Positions 53,708 through 62,881 of a DNA stretch of 64,000 nucleotides are shown piece by piece. Positions within the stretch are counted from its first letter, which is position 1. Each line of letters opens with the position of its first letter. Below the pieces are notes generated by a model. The model saw nothing but the letters and a program-made list of their open reading frames with translations. It was not told the DNA's origin and searched no databases. Position numbers and translations under genes: made by a program. Where the stretch lies: positions 806,001 through 870,000 of the forward strand of contig CP121337.1 in the NCBI GenBank assembly GCA_043554545.1, in the 5' to 3' direction. This stretch comes from UBA7330 sp043554545. Lineage in GTDB: Bacteria > Bacteroidota > Bacteroidia > Cytophagales > Cyclobacteriaceae.

Positions 53708-53801
53708 AGGTGGATTCTTTTTAGATATATTGCCTTTATGCTGTAAAATTACAATCCATAGCTCAACAATTACGTATGACTAAGATTAAAGACGATAAGT
53801 A

Positions 53802-55355
53802 ATGAATTATAAAATACTCTGGGCAGACGATGAAATTGACCTCTTAAAGCCACATATCCTATTTCTTTCAGCCAAGGGATATTCGATTACTCCTGTAAAC
53901 AGTGGGGCAGATGCGCTTGAAGAGATAGATCATAATACATTTGACCTGGTTTTTTTAGATGAGAATATGCCGGGGATGTCCGGCCTGGAAACCCTAAATT
54001 ACATTAAGTCTACACATCCAAATCTACCGGTGGTAATGATTACCAAGTCAGAAGAGGAGGAAATCATGGAAGAAGCAATAGGAGCAAGAATTGCTGATTA
54101 TCTGATTAAACCGCTCAATCCCAATCAGATTTTACTTTCGGTAAAAAAGATTTTAGATAATAAAAGAATTGTTTCTGAACATACCAATCATGGTTATCAG
54201 CAAGAGTTTATGCAATTAAGTATGGATTTGCAAGATGTCGATGACTTCAAGGGTTGGGCTGAGATTTTCAAAAAGCTAGTTTACTGGCAAATTGAAATTG
54301 ACAACACCGAAGATAAAAGTATGGAGGAGGTGTTAAACAATCAACGTGTAGAAGCCAATCAGCAGTTTTCAGATTTTATTGAAAATCATTATCTGGACTG
54401 GATCACAAATCCTGATGTGGAACGACCTTTATTATCTCATCAGGTATTGAAGAAAAAGGTGTTTCCCCTACTTAGTGAGGACACATCGGTCTTTCTTATT
54501 GTAATTGATAACCTTCGACTTGATCAATGGGAAATATTGGAACCAGAGATTGCAGAACTTTTTAATATTGAGCAGAAGGAATCCTACTATTCGATTTTAC
54601 CAACAACGACTGCATATGCCAGGAATTCCCTATTTGGAGGTATGATGCCTTTGGATATTGCAAATAACCATCCTGATTACTGGGTAGGAGAGGATGAGGA
54701 AGAATCGAAGAACAATTATGAGAAGGAATTACTGGGAGTGAACCTAAAAAAGGAGAAGAAAGATATCAAGTATTCCTACAATAAAATTATACGGACCCTG
54801 GAGGGAAAGCAGATTGTTGAAAGTGCTACGAATCTTATGTCAAATCAATTAAATGCAATCGTATTTAATTTTGTAGACATGCTCTCTCATGCTCGTACGG
54901 ATATGCAAATGATTCGTGAATTAGCACCAGATGAATCCGCATACTTATCACTTACAAAATCATGGTTTTCCCATTCTTCTCTTTTTGACCTGCTTAAAAT
55001 TCTGGCCATAAAAAAGAACGTGAAAGTTGTGATCACTACAGATCATGGTACTATAAGGGTAAAAAAACCCTATAAGATCATAGGAGATCGAAAGACGAAT
55101 ACAAACCTAAGATACAAAATAGGGAAGAATTTAAGCTTTGAAGAAGCAGGTGTATTCTACACCAGAAACCCTGAGCAGTTTAGGTTACCAAAGACTAATG
55201 TGAGTAGCACTTTTGCTTTTGCCAGAGAAGAATTTTTCTTTGCGTATCCAAATAACTTTAACTACTACGTAAACCATTATAGGGATACTTTTCAGCACGG
55301 AGGAATCAGTCTTGAGGAGATGATCATTCCTTTTGTGGTTTTGGGTAATAAGTAA
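53802..55355 (+). CDS. porX: PorX: response regulator with PglZ-type phosphatase domain, T9SS regulator
   Basis: A 517-residue two-domain regulator. The receiver domain (about 3-120) has acidic pocket D9-D10, phosphoacceptor D53 in V-F-L-D-E-N-M-P-G and T81. The C-terminal PglZ domain (about 200-500), an alkaline-phosphatase-fold metal phosphodiesterase, includes I-D-N-L-R-L-D-Q-W, T-T-T-A-Y-A-R-N-S-L, N-F-V-D-M-L-S-H-A-R and T-T-D-H-G-T. PorX controls type IX secretion genes together with the kinase PorY and the sigma factor SigP in Porphyromonas; no porY is in this window. The next gene begins one base after its stop codon. Confidence 0.93.
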   Translation: MNYKILWADDEIDLLKPHILFLSAKGYSITPVNSGADALEEIDHNTFDLVFLDENMPGMSGLETLNYIKSTHPNLPVVMITKSEEEEIMEEAIGARIADYLIKPLNPNQILLSVKKILDNKRIVSEHTNHGYQQEFMQLSMDLQDVDDFKGWAEIFKKLVYWQIEIDNTEDKSMEEVLNNQRVEANQQFSDFIENHYLDWITNPDVERPLLSHQVLKKKVFPLLSEDTSVFLIVIDNLRLDQWEILEPEIAELFNIEQKESYYSILPTTTAYARNSLFGGMMPLDIANNHPDYWVGEDEEESKNNYEKELLGVNLKKEKKDIKYSYNKIIRTLEGKQIVESATNLMSNQLNAIVFNFVDMLSHARTDMQMIRELAPDESAYLSLTKSWFSHSSLFDLLKILAIKKNVKVVITTDHGTIRVKKPYKIIGDRKTNTNLRYKIGKNLSFEEAGVFYTRNPEQFRLPKTNVSSTFAFAREEFFFAYPNNFNYYVNHYRDTFQHGGISLEEMIIPFVVLGNK

Positions 55356-55778
55356 ATGAAACACAAGGTTTTAACGATTGAGGATCTGAAGGAAGTCACA
55401 GCAGAGATCATTAGCAAATTAAATGACTTCAGGATTTTTTGTTTTGATGGCGATTTAGGTGCTGGTAAAACCACTTTGATTAAATCGCTGGGCATTGCAA
55501 TTGGCATTAAAGACGATATCAGTTCTCCAACTTTTTCTATTGTCAATGAATATAGAGATCGAGATTCTTTCCCAGTGTATCATTTTGATTTTTATAGATT
55601 AAAAGATGAAGAAGAAGCTTTTGATATTGGGATTGAAGAATATCTTTATAGCAATAATATTTGCTTGATTGAATGGGCCAATATGTTTCCCGGTTTAATT
55701 CCACCTAAACACCTGGAAATAAATATTAAATTAGTGGATGAGAAGTACAGGGAGATAACCCTGATAGAACATGACTGA
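55356..55778 (+). CDS. tsaE: tRNA threonylcarbamoyladenosine biosynthesis ATPase TsaE
   Basis: A 140-residue small P-loop ATPase needed to make the t6A modification at position 37 of tRNAs that read ANN codons. Walker A F-D-G-D-L-G-A-G-K-T-T (about 30-40), then S-P-T-F-S-I-V-N-E-Y and the C-L-I-E-W-A segment typical of TsaE. It is wedged between porX (zero spacing) and alanine dehydrogenase (8-base overlap), so all three are made from one message. I believe this order recurs in related genomes. Confidence 0.93.
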   Translation: MKHKVLTIEDLKEVTAEIISKLNDFRIFCFDGDLGAGKTTLIKSLGIAIGIKDDISSPTFSIVNEYRDRDSFPVYHFDFYRLKDEEEAFDIGIEEYLYSNNICLIEWANMFPGLIPPKHLEINIKLVDEKYREITLIEHD

Positions 55779-56997
55779 AAAGATGAAATCCGGGTTTGCC
55801 GAATTGGCCCGAGACACAAAATTATATACCCAGGAGGCTCCGATGAGGAAGAAAGCAGGTCACAAAGCCTTGTTTATCGGCGTGCCAAAAGAAATTTCGT
55901 TGCAGGAAAGTAGGGTAGCACTAAAACCTGAATCTGTTGATATACTTGTAAGTAATGGGCATGACGTATGGGTAGAAGCTGGTGCTGGGAACTCAGCTCA
56001 TTTCAGTGATCATGAATACAGTGAAGCTGGTGCCAAGGTAGTTTACAGTTCTAAAGAAGTCTGTCAGGCTGATATTATATTAAAAGTAGAACCACCCACA
56101 GATAAAGAAATCAATTTACTCAAACCTGGGTCAACTTTATTCTCTGCCTTTCAAACAGGTAGGCAGTCACGAGAGTATATTGAGTCGCTTAATAGAAAGA
56201 AGATCAATGCTATTGGCTATGAGTTTATAGAGGACAAGGTCGGAGGTTTACCCATGGTACGGGCTATGAGTGAGATTGCAGGAAGTACTGTGATGTTAAT
56301 TGCAGCTGAATTATTGAGTAATACGAATCAAGGGAAAGGTGTTATACTTGGTGGGATCACGGGAGTACCCCCAACACAGGTAGTGATATTAGGAGCAGGC
56401 ACAGTAGCTGAATATGCGGCGAGAGCATGTATCGGATTGGGTGTTGATATTCAGGTTTTTGACAACCACATATATAAACTTCGTCGAATTAAGCATGCCT
56501 TAGGTCAGCAAATTCACACATCCACTATTGATAACGCTACAGTTTTAAAAGCTATTCAGAATGCTGATGTTGTCGTGGGTGCCGTAAGGCCGGAAAAGGG
56601 GATGAATAAGTGTATTGTGACTGAGGAGATGGTAAGTCAAATGAAACCGGGTTCGGTCATTATTGATGTGGGTATTGATCAGGGAGGTTGCATCGAGACT
56701 TCAGAAATGACTAGCCACAAACGACCTACTTTTCGCAAATATGATATTATTCACTATTGTGTGCCGAATATAGGCTCAAGGGTAGCCAGGACTGCTTCTT
56801 TGGCAATTTCAAACATCTTCACCCCAATCATTTTACAGATTGCAGATATTGGTGGTATTGATGAAATGATTTTGGGTAATAAGTGGTTTATGAAAGGTGT
56901 TTACACCTATAGAGGTTCACTCACGAATCTTCAGCTTGCCAAGAAATTTAACCTGGGATTTAAAGATTTAAACCTATTAATGGCCGCCAGGTTCTGA
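55771..56997 (+). CDS. ald: Alanine dehydrogenase
   Basis: A 408-residue member of the alanine dehydrogenase/pyridine-nucleotide transhydrogenase family, converting alanine to pyruvate and ammonia with NAD. The N-terminal catalytic domain has G-V-P-K-E-I-S-L-Q-E-S-R-V-A-L. The NAD-binding Rossmann motif is V-V-I-L-G-A-G-T-V-A-E-Y-A-A. The conserved D-V-G-I-D-Q-G-G-C-I-E-T block follows. About 35 extra residues precede the usual start, as in other Bacteroidota members I recall. A very stable hairpin overlaps the stop codon. Confidence 0.9.
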   Translation: MTEKMKSGFAELARDTKLYTQEAPMRKKAGHKALFIGVPKEISLQESRVALKPESVDILVSNGHDVWVEAGAGNSAHFSDHEYSEAGAKVVYSSKEVCQADIILKVEPPTDKEINLLKPGSTLFSAFQTGRQSREYIESLNRKKINAIGYEFIEDKVGGLPMVRAMSEIAGSTVMLIAAELLSNTNQGKGVILGGITGVPPTQVVILGAGTVAEYAARACIGLGVDIQVFDNHIYKLRRIKHALGQQIHTSTIDNATVLKAIQNADVVVGAVRPEKGMNKCIVTEEMVSQMKPGSVIIDVGIDQGGCIETSEMTSHKRPTFRKYDIIHYCVPNIGSRVARTASLAISNIFTPIILQIADIGGIDEMILGNKWFMKGVYTYRGSLTNLQLAKKFNLGFKDLNLLMAARF

Positions 56998-57020
56998 AAG
57001 AGCCTGGCGGCCTAATGTTT
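56982..57020 (+). terminator. Strong terminator of the porX-tsaE-ald operon
   Basis: GGCCGCCAGG (56982-56991) pairs perfectly with CCTGGCGGCC (57003-57012), then TAATGTTTTCTT. It is the most GC-rich hairpin in this part and spans the ald stop codon. Confidence 0.75.
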
Positions 57021-57022
57021 TC

Positions 57023-57742
57023 TTAGTCTGGTAAAACTTTTACCATTACATTCTTGAATGTGACTTTGCTTCCTGGGTCATGACCCTGAAGCGCAAAAGT
57101 ACCATTGCTGATTAATCTGCCTTTCATGCTATCTTCTCTCTCAGGATTTTCAGGTTCTGTATAGTTTGCAGTGGTGTCACCATTGACCATTACTACGACA
57201 TTTTTACCTTTTACTACAATATGTTCAGTGAACCACTCATTATCTCTTGAAGGAGGGTTTTTAACATCCTGAATCGCATAAAGTCCTCCTGTTTTTCTCC
57301 AATCGGAATGTGTATTGTTAACCTGAACCTCGTATCCTTTAGAAGGCCATCCGTCTTCCTGATACTCGGTATGAAAATAGATACCAGAATTCGAATTAGG
57401 CATGGTCATAACATCCGCCTTAAATTCAAAATTTTTAAAGTTGCCATTGTTGACATCCCCAACATAAAACAAATGTGCCCGGGTACCATTTACAACAATC
57501 ATTCCGTCTTGTACATTGAAGGTAGAAGGATTTTCACTTGCTTTCCAGCCAGCTAAAGACTCACCATCAAAAAGACTAATCCATGCATCAGTATCTTCGG
57601 AAGCTGTAGGGTGTTCAGAGCTTGTAGGATGTTCAGCATCTGCTGATTCATTGCCTTTGGCTGCTTCATCTGTACTCTTTTTTGGAGAGCAGGCAACAGT
57701 CAATATAATTAAAAGAATAAATGGGTTATATAACTTTCTCAT
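57023..57742 (-). CDS. DUF1080 (3-keto-disaccharide hydrolase fold) lipoprotein
   Basis: A 239-residue lipoprotein with T-V-A-C18 as lipidation site, then a linker rich in Glu/Ala/Ser/Thr with a repeated H-P-T-S/A-S-E unit (about 37-50). The DUF1080 domain follows, with W-I-S-L-F-D-G-E-S-L-A-G-W-K, D-G-M-I-V-V-N-G, N-S-G-I-Y-F-H-T and S-D-W-R-K-T-G-G-L-Y. This concanavalin-like fold is linked to 3-keto-glucoside or glycan hydrolysis. The domain is a near full-length single copy. It is divergent from the GH78 gene, at the edge of the rhamnose locus, so a carbohydrate role is plausible. Confidence 0.88.
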   Translation of the reverse strand: MRKLYNPFILLIILTVACSPKKSTDEAAKGNESADAEHPTSSEHPTASEDTDAWISLFDGESLAGWKASENPSTFNVQDGMIVVNGTRAHLFYVGDVNNGNFKNFEFKADVMTMPNSNSGIYFHTEYQEDGWPSKGYEVQVNNTHSDWRKTGGLYAIQDVKNPPSRDNEWFTEHIVVKGKNVVVMVNGDTTANYTEPENPEREDSMKGRLISNGTFALQGHDPGSKVTFKNVMVKVLPD

Positions 57743-57807
57743 TATTAGGATTTTTTTACAAATCTAATAATATCCATTCAATCCGAATCGACTCGCAAAT
57801 AATACTA

Positions 57808-57879
57808 CCAGAAAGATCTGGTTTCCACAATTTAGTGGTTAGGTAATACAAGTACCTCAATATTGCAGGCTTCAGCCTG
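57808..57879. promoter_or_regulatory. Four small palindromes in the GH78 leader, possible operators
   Basis: In the 182-base divergent gap: CCAGA/TCTGG (57808-57821), CCAC/GTGG (57825-57838), AGGTA/TACCT (57841-57857) and CAGGCT/AGCCTG (57866-57879). All are perfect and regularly spaced, which is unusual for chance. They could be regulator sites or a structured leader for the rhamnosidase gene. Confidence 0.4.
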
Positions 57880-57924
57880 AATTCAACAAGTAACTGAATT
57901 TTTATTTTATTTGTAAAGACTTGC

Positions 57925-60294
57925 ATGATTAGAAAAATGTATCCCAATCAATTTATTTGTTTACTTATCCTTTGGCTGTATAATTTCATGGCTGTTCAGG
58001 CCCAGAACAGCCAAATATCAGAAACTACATGGATTTCCTTTCCAACGGCTAATGTTACCAGTTTTGGAGTATATCATTTTAGAAAAACTTTTGAGTTAGA
58101 CGAAGTACCTTCTCAACTTAAGATTCATATTTCGGCCGATAACCGGTACATTTTCTATGTAAATGGTGAAAGAATTAGCTATGGACCTGCCAAAGGAGAT
58201 CTGAATACTTATAAGTATGACATTGTAAATATTTCATCAAAACTAAATAAAGGGAAAAATGTATTGGCTGCTGTGGTATATAATGCCGGAAAAAACAAAC
58301 CCATGGCTTTGTTATCTGTCCAGACTGCATTTTTATTGAGAGCTGAAAGAGAAAAATATTCGTTTTTAAATACTGATGAAACATGGAAAACATATCAAAA
58401 TAAAGCTTATGATCCGATTACCTACAATGAATTGAATCTGAGGGAATGGCTAAGAGGATACTATGCAGTGGGTCCGGGCGATGAGGTATTTGCCGAAAAG
58501 TATCCATGGGGCTGGGAGCGAATTTCATTTGACGATAGTGATTGGAGGGTGCCCGAAAGGCTTAACTTTAATGGAGCAGAACCCTGGAAACTTGTTCCGA
58601 GGAATATCGCCTTTATGGATAACCATAGAGAGCAACCAAAAAAAATCAGGCGGGTGGCTGGATTTGAAATGCCAGTCAGCTTCAAAGCTGATGGGTTGAA
58701 TGTAGTCATTCCAGCTAATACCAAAGCAAGCATCTTATTTGATTACGAGATGTTTACGATGGGCTATCCGGAATTAACTGTTGATAGTGGAAAGGATAGC
58801 GACATAAAGATTACCTACGCTGAAGCCTTGCATGAGGAGCCCTATCTAAAAGCACATCGTGATTCTGTAGACGGAAAAATAATGTTTGGGCCTTTTGATA
58901 TCTTTCATCCAGATGGAGCAAAAAGAACTTTCAGGCCTTTGTGGAAAAGGGCCTATCGGTATGTGCAGTTAGATATTGCTACGGCTGGTGATCCGTTGAC
59001 TATTGTGTCGTTGCAAAGCGAATATTCAGGCTATCCATACCCTGAAATGGCCACCTTTGATAGTGATAATGATCGGTTAGACGAAATGTTTGATATCAGC
59101 TTAAGGACTCTCCGCATGTGCTCGGGAGAGACATACTACGATACTCCTTTTTATGAACAGTTGAGCTATGGGGGAGACAATCGGCCGATTGCTGCCATTT
59201 CAACCTATAATTCAACCGACGATAGACTTTTCAGGGAGATGATGCGCATATATCCACAATCAAGAAATATTGAGACCAAGTTATTTAAATCAGCGTATCC
59301 ATCAAGATTTGATTTTGATATGGGTACCTGGAGTCTCGCGTGGATACAAACACTCTGGGACTATTACGAAACCAGAAAGGATAAAGCATTTACCGAGCAG
59401 TTTTTGGACGACATCGAAGGAGTTCTCGCATTCTATCAAAATCACATGGATGAATCAAAAGGAATTCTGGGAAAAATTGAAGGCCACCAATTTGTGGATT
59501 GGAGTATGCACAAAGGAAGTCTCCCTACAGGAACGAAGGAAAGAAATGTGTTTGACCACTCAGCCATTCTCACCTTGTATTTTGCTCATACACTGGATTG
59601 TGTGGTAAATCTTTATCAGGAACTTGGTGAGATAGAAAAAGCCAAAAAATGGGCTGAATTGGCTGCTGAAATAAAGACAGCATCTGTAGCACAGTATTGG
59701 GATTCTGATAAAAAACTATTTGCCGACTTTCCTGATAAGTCTCAATATTCCCAACATACCAATATTCTTGCAGTTTTGTGCGATGCTGCCCCAGCAGCTG
59801 ATCAGGAAGCATTAATGCAACAGATCATTGACTACAATTTTGACGAAATGGCTAGCTCTTATTTCACATTCTTTTTATTTAAGGCTATGGAGAAACTGGG
59901 AAAGGAAGATTTGTATTTCAGTCATCTTGATCACTGGAATTACTTCCTCGATAAAGGTCATACCACTTGTGGGGAAACAGGGTTTATGTCACATGATCGG
60001 TCTGACTGCCATGCCTGGAGTGCCTCCCCTGGATACTATCACCTTAGGTTTATTGCAGGTATTAAACCTGCGGAATTAGGATTTGAAAAGGTACTTATTA
60101 CTCCTCACTTAGGGGAGTTGAAGAGGGTTAAAGCATCGATGCCTCATCCTAAAGGCAGGATTGAAGTTGATTACCAAATAAAAGGGGGGAGAATGATAGG
60201 CAAGATATCACTGCCGTCAAACATGACCGGGGCCTTTGTATATGAAGGAAATACAGTTACGCTGAAATCAGGGGTAAATGAATTTGGTATGTAA
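57925..60294 (+). CDS. Alpha-L-rhamnosidase, glycoside hydrolase family 78
   Basis: A 789-residue secreted enzyme with a signal peptide (about 1-26). An N-terminal beta-sandwich (about 30-160) has F-R-K-T-F-E-L and S-A-D-N-R-Y-I-F-Y-V-N-G-E-R-I. The (alpha/alpha)6 catalytic domain (about 370-700) includes D-T-P-F-Y-E-Q-L-S-Y-G-G-D-N-R and F-V-D-W-S, where acidic residues form the active site, and G-E-T-G-F near the end. A C-terminal beta domain closes it (about 700-789). It should release L-rhamnose from plant or algal glycans. The isomerase, permease and esterase downstream on the other strand make a rhamnose-use locus. Confidence 0.85.
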   Translation: MIRKMYPNQFICLLILWLYNFMAVQAQNSQISETTWISFPTANVTSFGVYHFRKTFELDEVPSQLKIHISADNRYIFYVNGERISYGPAKGDLNTYKYDIVNISSKLNKGKNVLAAVVYNAGKNKPMALLSVQTAFLLRAEREKYSFLNTDETWKTYQNKAYDPITYNELNLREWLRGYYAVGPGDEVFAEKYPWGWERISFDDSDWRVPERLNFNGAEPWKLVPRNIAFMDNHREQPKKIRRVAGFEMPVSFKADGLNVVIPANTKASILFDYEMFTMGYPELTVDSGKDSDIKITYAEALHEEPYLKAHRDSVDGKIMFGPFDIFHPDGAKRTFRPLWKRAYRYVQLDIATAGDPLTIVSLQSEYSGYPYPEMATFDSDNDRLDEMFDISLRTLRMCSGETYYDTPFYEQLSYGGDNRPIAAISTYNSTDDRLFREMMRIYPQSRNIETKLFKSAYPSRFDFDMGTWSLAWIQTLWDYYETRKDKAFTEQFLDDIEGVLAFYQNHMDESKGILGKIEGHQFVDWSMHKGSLPTGTKERNVFDHSAILTLYFAHTLDCVVNLYQELGEIEKAKKWAELAAEIKTASVAQYWDSDKKLFADFPDKSQYSQHTNILAVLCDAAPAADQEALMQQIIDYNFDEMASSYFTFFLFKAMEKLGKEDLYFSHLDHWNYFLDKGHTTCGETGFMSHDRSDCHAWSASPGYYHLRFIAGIKPAELGFEKVLITPHLGELKRVKASMPHPKGRIEVDYQIKGGRMIGKISLPSNMTGAFVYEGNTVTLKSGVNEFGM

Positions 60295-60313
60295 TCACAA
60301 AGTTTTCTATCCT

Positions 60314-60333
60314 ACCATTGGGGCAACAATGGT
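60314..60333. terminator. Hairpin between convergent genes
   Basis: ACCATTG/CAATGGT with a six-base loop lies between the ends of the rhamnosidase and esterase genes. There is no T-run, so it may only stabilise 3' ends. Confidence 0.35.
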
Positions 60334-60370
60334 GAATAATGGCTACGGTAGATTGATTTGAATGGTTGAT

Positions 60371-61294
60371 TTATTTGATTCTGAGTTTCATCAACCAATT
60401 TGCACAGTATTCCGGCCAGTATCTGTAGGTATCATCCGTATTAATCCCTAAAGAATACCCATGACCACCTGTTGGGAAGAAGTGAGCTTCTACAGGAATA
60501 TCTTCAGCTACCAGACTTTTATACATCTCAAGGCTATTGGCCACTGGGACAGCACCATCATCCTGTGAATGAAAGATAAAAGTAGGAGGGGTGTCTTTTT
60601 TAATTTGCTTCTCGTTAGAGTAGAAAATTTCAAGCTCCTTATCAGGATTTTGTCCTATTAGGTTTGTACGTGACCCCATGTGCGTAAAAGTTGGATCCAT
60701 GGAAATTACCGGATATGCAAGAATCATGAAATCAGGGCGTGAACTGAGTTGCTCAATTGGATCTTTGTCCTTTGAGTTTCCAGCGCTGAAATGTGTGCCT
60801 AATGTGGAGGCAAGGTGTCCGCCTGCTGAAAAGCCCATAACGCCGATTTGATTTGGATCAATATTCCATGTCTCAGCATTTTTTCTAACTATTCTAATCC
60901 CACGCTCTGCATCTATGAGTGGACTCAATTCTTTTTTTACCTGACTCTCGGTGTTAGGAAGTCGATACTTTAGCACGATCCCCGCGATGCCCTGACTATT
61001 GAGCCATTTGGCAATATCATAACCTTCCCAATCATATGCCAGTACTCCATATCCACCTCCAGGACATATTAATACTGCCTGGCCTGTAGCTTGTCTTTTG
61101 GCAGGTAGGAAAACCTCAATGTGAGGTTTGATCACATTTTTAATTACAATGATGTCTCCCTTATTGATTTCTTCAGTTACAGAAGATTTTTTACTGTTGG
61201 GAACAGTTCCCTCAAATAAAGGAACTGTAAAAGGTTGAGCTATAACCATATGAATGAATAATAACAAAATGACTGATAATTGTGCTTTGATCAT
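60371..61294 (-). CDS. Secreted alpha/beta-hydrolase, carbohydrate esterase-like
   Basis: A 307-residue protein with a signal peptide (about 1-19). Serine-esterase triad: nucleophile in G-F-S-A-G-G-H, Asp in F-I-F-H-S-Q-D-D-G-A-V-P, and His in G-G-H-G-Y-S-L-G. An oxyanion-hole Gly run is present in C-P-G-G-G-Y. The family (BD-FAE/Axe-type) removes acetyl or other acyl groups from glycans. Its place between a rhamnosidase and a rhamnose permease suggests de-acylation of rhamnose-rich polysaccharides. On the minus strand, followed upstream by the small membrane protein after 11 bases. Confidence 0.85.
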   Translation of the reverse strand: MIKAQLSVILLLFIHMVIAQPFTVPLFEGTVPNSKKSSVTEEINKGDIIVIKNVIKPHIEVFLPAKRQATGQAVLICPGGGYGVLAYDWEGYDIAKWLNSQGIAGIVLKYRLPNTESQVKKELSPLIDAERGIRIVRKNAETWNIDPNQIGVMGFSAGGHLASTLGTHFSAGNSKDKDPIEQLSSRPDFMILAYPVISMDPTFTHMGSRTNLIGQNPDKELEIFYSNEKQIKKDTPPTFIFHSQDDGAVPVANSLEMYKSLVAEDIPVEAHFFPTGGHGYSLGINTDDTYRYWPEYCANWLMKLRIK

Positions 61295-61304
61295 GCTTTG
61301 ATTG

Positions 61305-61493
61305 TTATTGATTATCCTTATTGATCCAAAAAGGAGCTGTTACAAACCACAAAATCATTCCAGTACCCATCAGATTTGTATGCATCTCATGACTAATTAG
61401 TAGCATGAAAACGAGTATGGAAGGAATTATGGTAAGACCAAGCCCTACGAACGATAGTAGTTTAAGGATTACTTGTCCAAGTGACTTATACAT
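61305..61493 (-). CDS. Small membrane protein coupled to the permease gene
   Basis: A 62-residue protein from the ATG at 61493 (M-Y-K-S-L-G-Q), with two hydrophobic helices (about 11-33 and 43-55) and a short charged tail. Its start overlaps the end of the permease gene by 8 bases, so translation is coupled and the products are probably made in fixed ratio. The frame runs further upstream, but that part lies inside the permease gene. It may be an accessory subunit of the transporter. I do not recognise a family. Confidence 0.6.
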   Translation of the reverse strand: MYKSLGQVILKLLSFVGLGLTIIPSILVFMLLISHEMHTNLMGTGMILWFVTAPFWINKDNQ

Positions 61494-62877
61494 TTTTCTG
61501 AAGGGTTTTGTTAAAAATGATATAGAGGAGTGCAGCAACAAACCAACCTGGAAGACCAAGGAAGAAGATGTCTATGCCAAAGTTTATATTAAATATCAGG
61601 CATAAAGCAAGGGTAAGCACCCATACGAGTGCAGGTGACAGGTTGAATTTTATGCCTTTTTTCTGAGCGTAATATTGTGTAAAGTTGAATTTATCAGCGA
61701 AGTAGTAGTCAATGAAGATAATGGCTCCCATTGGCATAAGCATCAAGCCATAAAGTGCAACAAAATCGAGCAACTGCATAACAAGCCCAGGAAAACAAGC
61801 AGCTAGTGTGGTGATCAATCCTGTAAATGCGGTAACCTTCCATGTTTTTGAACTAGGAACAATGGCCTGAAGTGCGAGGCCCGCCCGATAGATAGTAGGA
61901 GTGGCCGTTGTCCATCCTGCAATTACGACGCATATTGCTCCAGCAATTCCTGCTGCATTATATGCGATTGGTCCGGGGGCAAATTCAGTACTGTTATTTG
62001 ATTGGTATAGGAATAGTGCGTATAAGATTCCTGAAGCCATCCATGCAATAAAATGTCCGAGGTACATGCCGGTGGCAGAAGAAAGTCCATATTGCCATTT
62101 TTTCGCATACCTGAAAATCGAAAGATCAGCCATCCCAATGTGCATGGCCATATTTGCAAACCAGGCAAAAAATGCGACATGCCAAAAGGTGAATTTACTT
62201 TGGCCAGCAAGCGGTACGCCTGTCCAAATTACTTCTTTTGCAATTGGCCAGAAGTCAGACAATTGTTTGATACCTAATTGAGGAAAAACTGAAACTGCAG
62301 CTGCAATAAATACCAATATCATCCAGGGAGCAGCAATATTTGCAAATTTTGATACCTGATTATAACCGTACATGGCAATTACAGTGATCACAGAACCCAC
62401 AAAAAAGACTACAATTACCCAGCTGATGCTGTTTGGATAAGTATCAGTGAGATGAGGCATTTCCATACCAAAAGGAATACCAACGGCTGTAGCAGAAACA
62501 GCAATCATCGAGCCGGCCAGAAAGCAGAACATGAGTGCATTTACGATGTTGTAAATGGTTACCAGGTTTTTACCACATATTTTCTCTAATTGAAAATATA
62601 ACGTAATCCTTTCTTTAACCGCAATGGGCGCTGTAAGGAATGTCCAACTAAGTATGGCCAAGGTATTACCTACGAACAGACCTAATAACAGGTCCATCGC
62701 AGAAACACCGTGAGCGACAAACAATGGCCCAATCACAAACTCTGTGCCTGCTGTATGTTCGCCCGCATACATCCCTATGAAATTCTTTAAACTTTTTAGC
62801 TTACCCTGGGGTACGGGTTGTCTTTCAAACTCTTCTACAGAGTCCAGATTATCTATGATAGATTTTTTCTTATTCAT
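61486..62877 (-). CDS. Purine-cytosine-permease-like (NCS1) transporter, candidate L-rhamnose permease
   Basis: A 463-residue integral membrane protein with about 12 hydrophobic helices. The early G-M-Y-A-G-E-H-T-A-G-T-E-F block and later A-G-W-T-T-A-T-P-T-I-Y-R-A-G are NCS1-like. NCS1 carriers take up nucleobases with sodium or protons. Here the gene lies between an L-rhamnose isomerase (4 bases away) and a rhamnosidase/esterase pair, so I infer that the substrate is rhamnose or a related sugar; this is inference from context only. It is followed by a small membrane protein in overlap. Confidence 0.75.
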   Translation of the reverse strand: MNKKKSIIDNLDSVEEFERQPVPQGKLKSLKNFIGMYAGEHTAGTEFVIGPLFVAHGVSAMDLLLGLFVGNTLAILSWTFLTAPIAVKERITLYFQLEKICGKNLVTIYNIVNALMFCFLAGSMIAVSATAVGIPFGMEMPHLTDTYPNSISWVIVVFFVGSVITVIAMYGYNQVSKFANIAAPWMILVFIAAAVSVFPQLGIKQLSDFWPIAKEVIWTGVPLAGQSKFTFWHVAFFAWFANMAMHIGMADLSIFRYAKKWQYGLSSATGMYLGHFIAWMASGILYALFLYQSNNSTEFAPGPIAYNAAGIAGAICVVIAGWTTATPTIYRAGLALQAIVPSSKTWKVTAFTGLITTLAACFPGLVMQLLDFVALYGLMLMPMGAIIFIDYYFADKFNFTQYYAQKKGIKFNLSPALVWVLTLALCLIFNINFGIDIFFLGLPGWFVAALLYIIFNKTLQKNV

Positions 62878-62881
62878 TTTA

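Noticed and set aside
53802..55355. PglZ domain as evidence for a BREX phage-defence system
   Set aside because: Here PglZ is fused to a receiver domain, the PorX architecture, and no other BREX genes are present.
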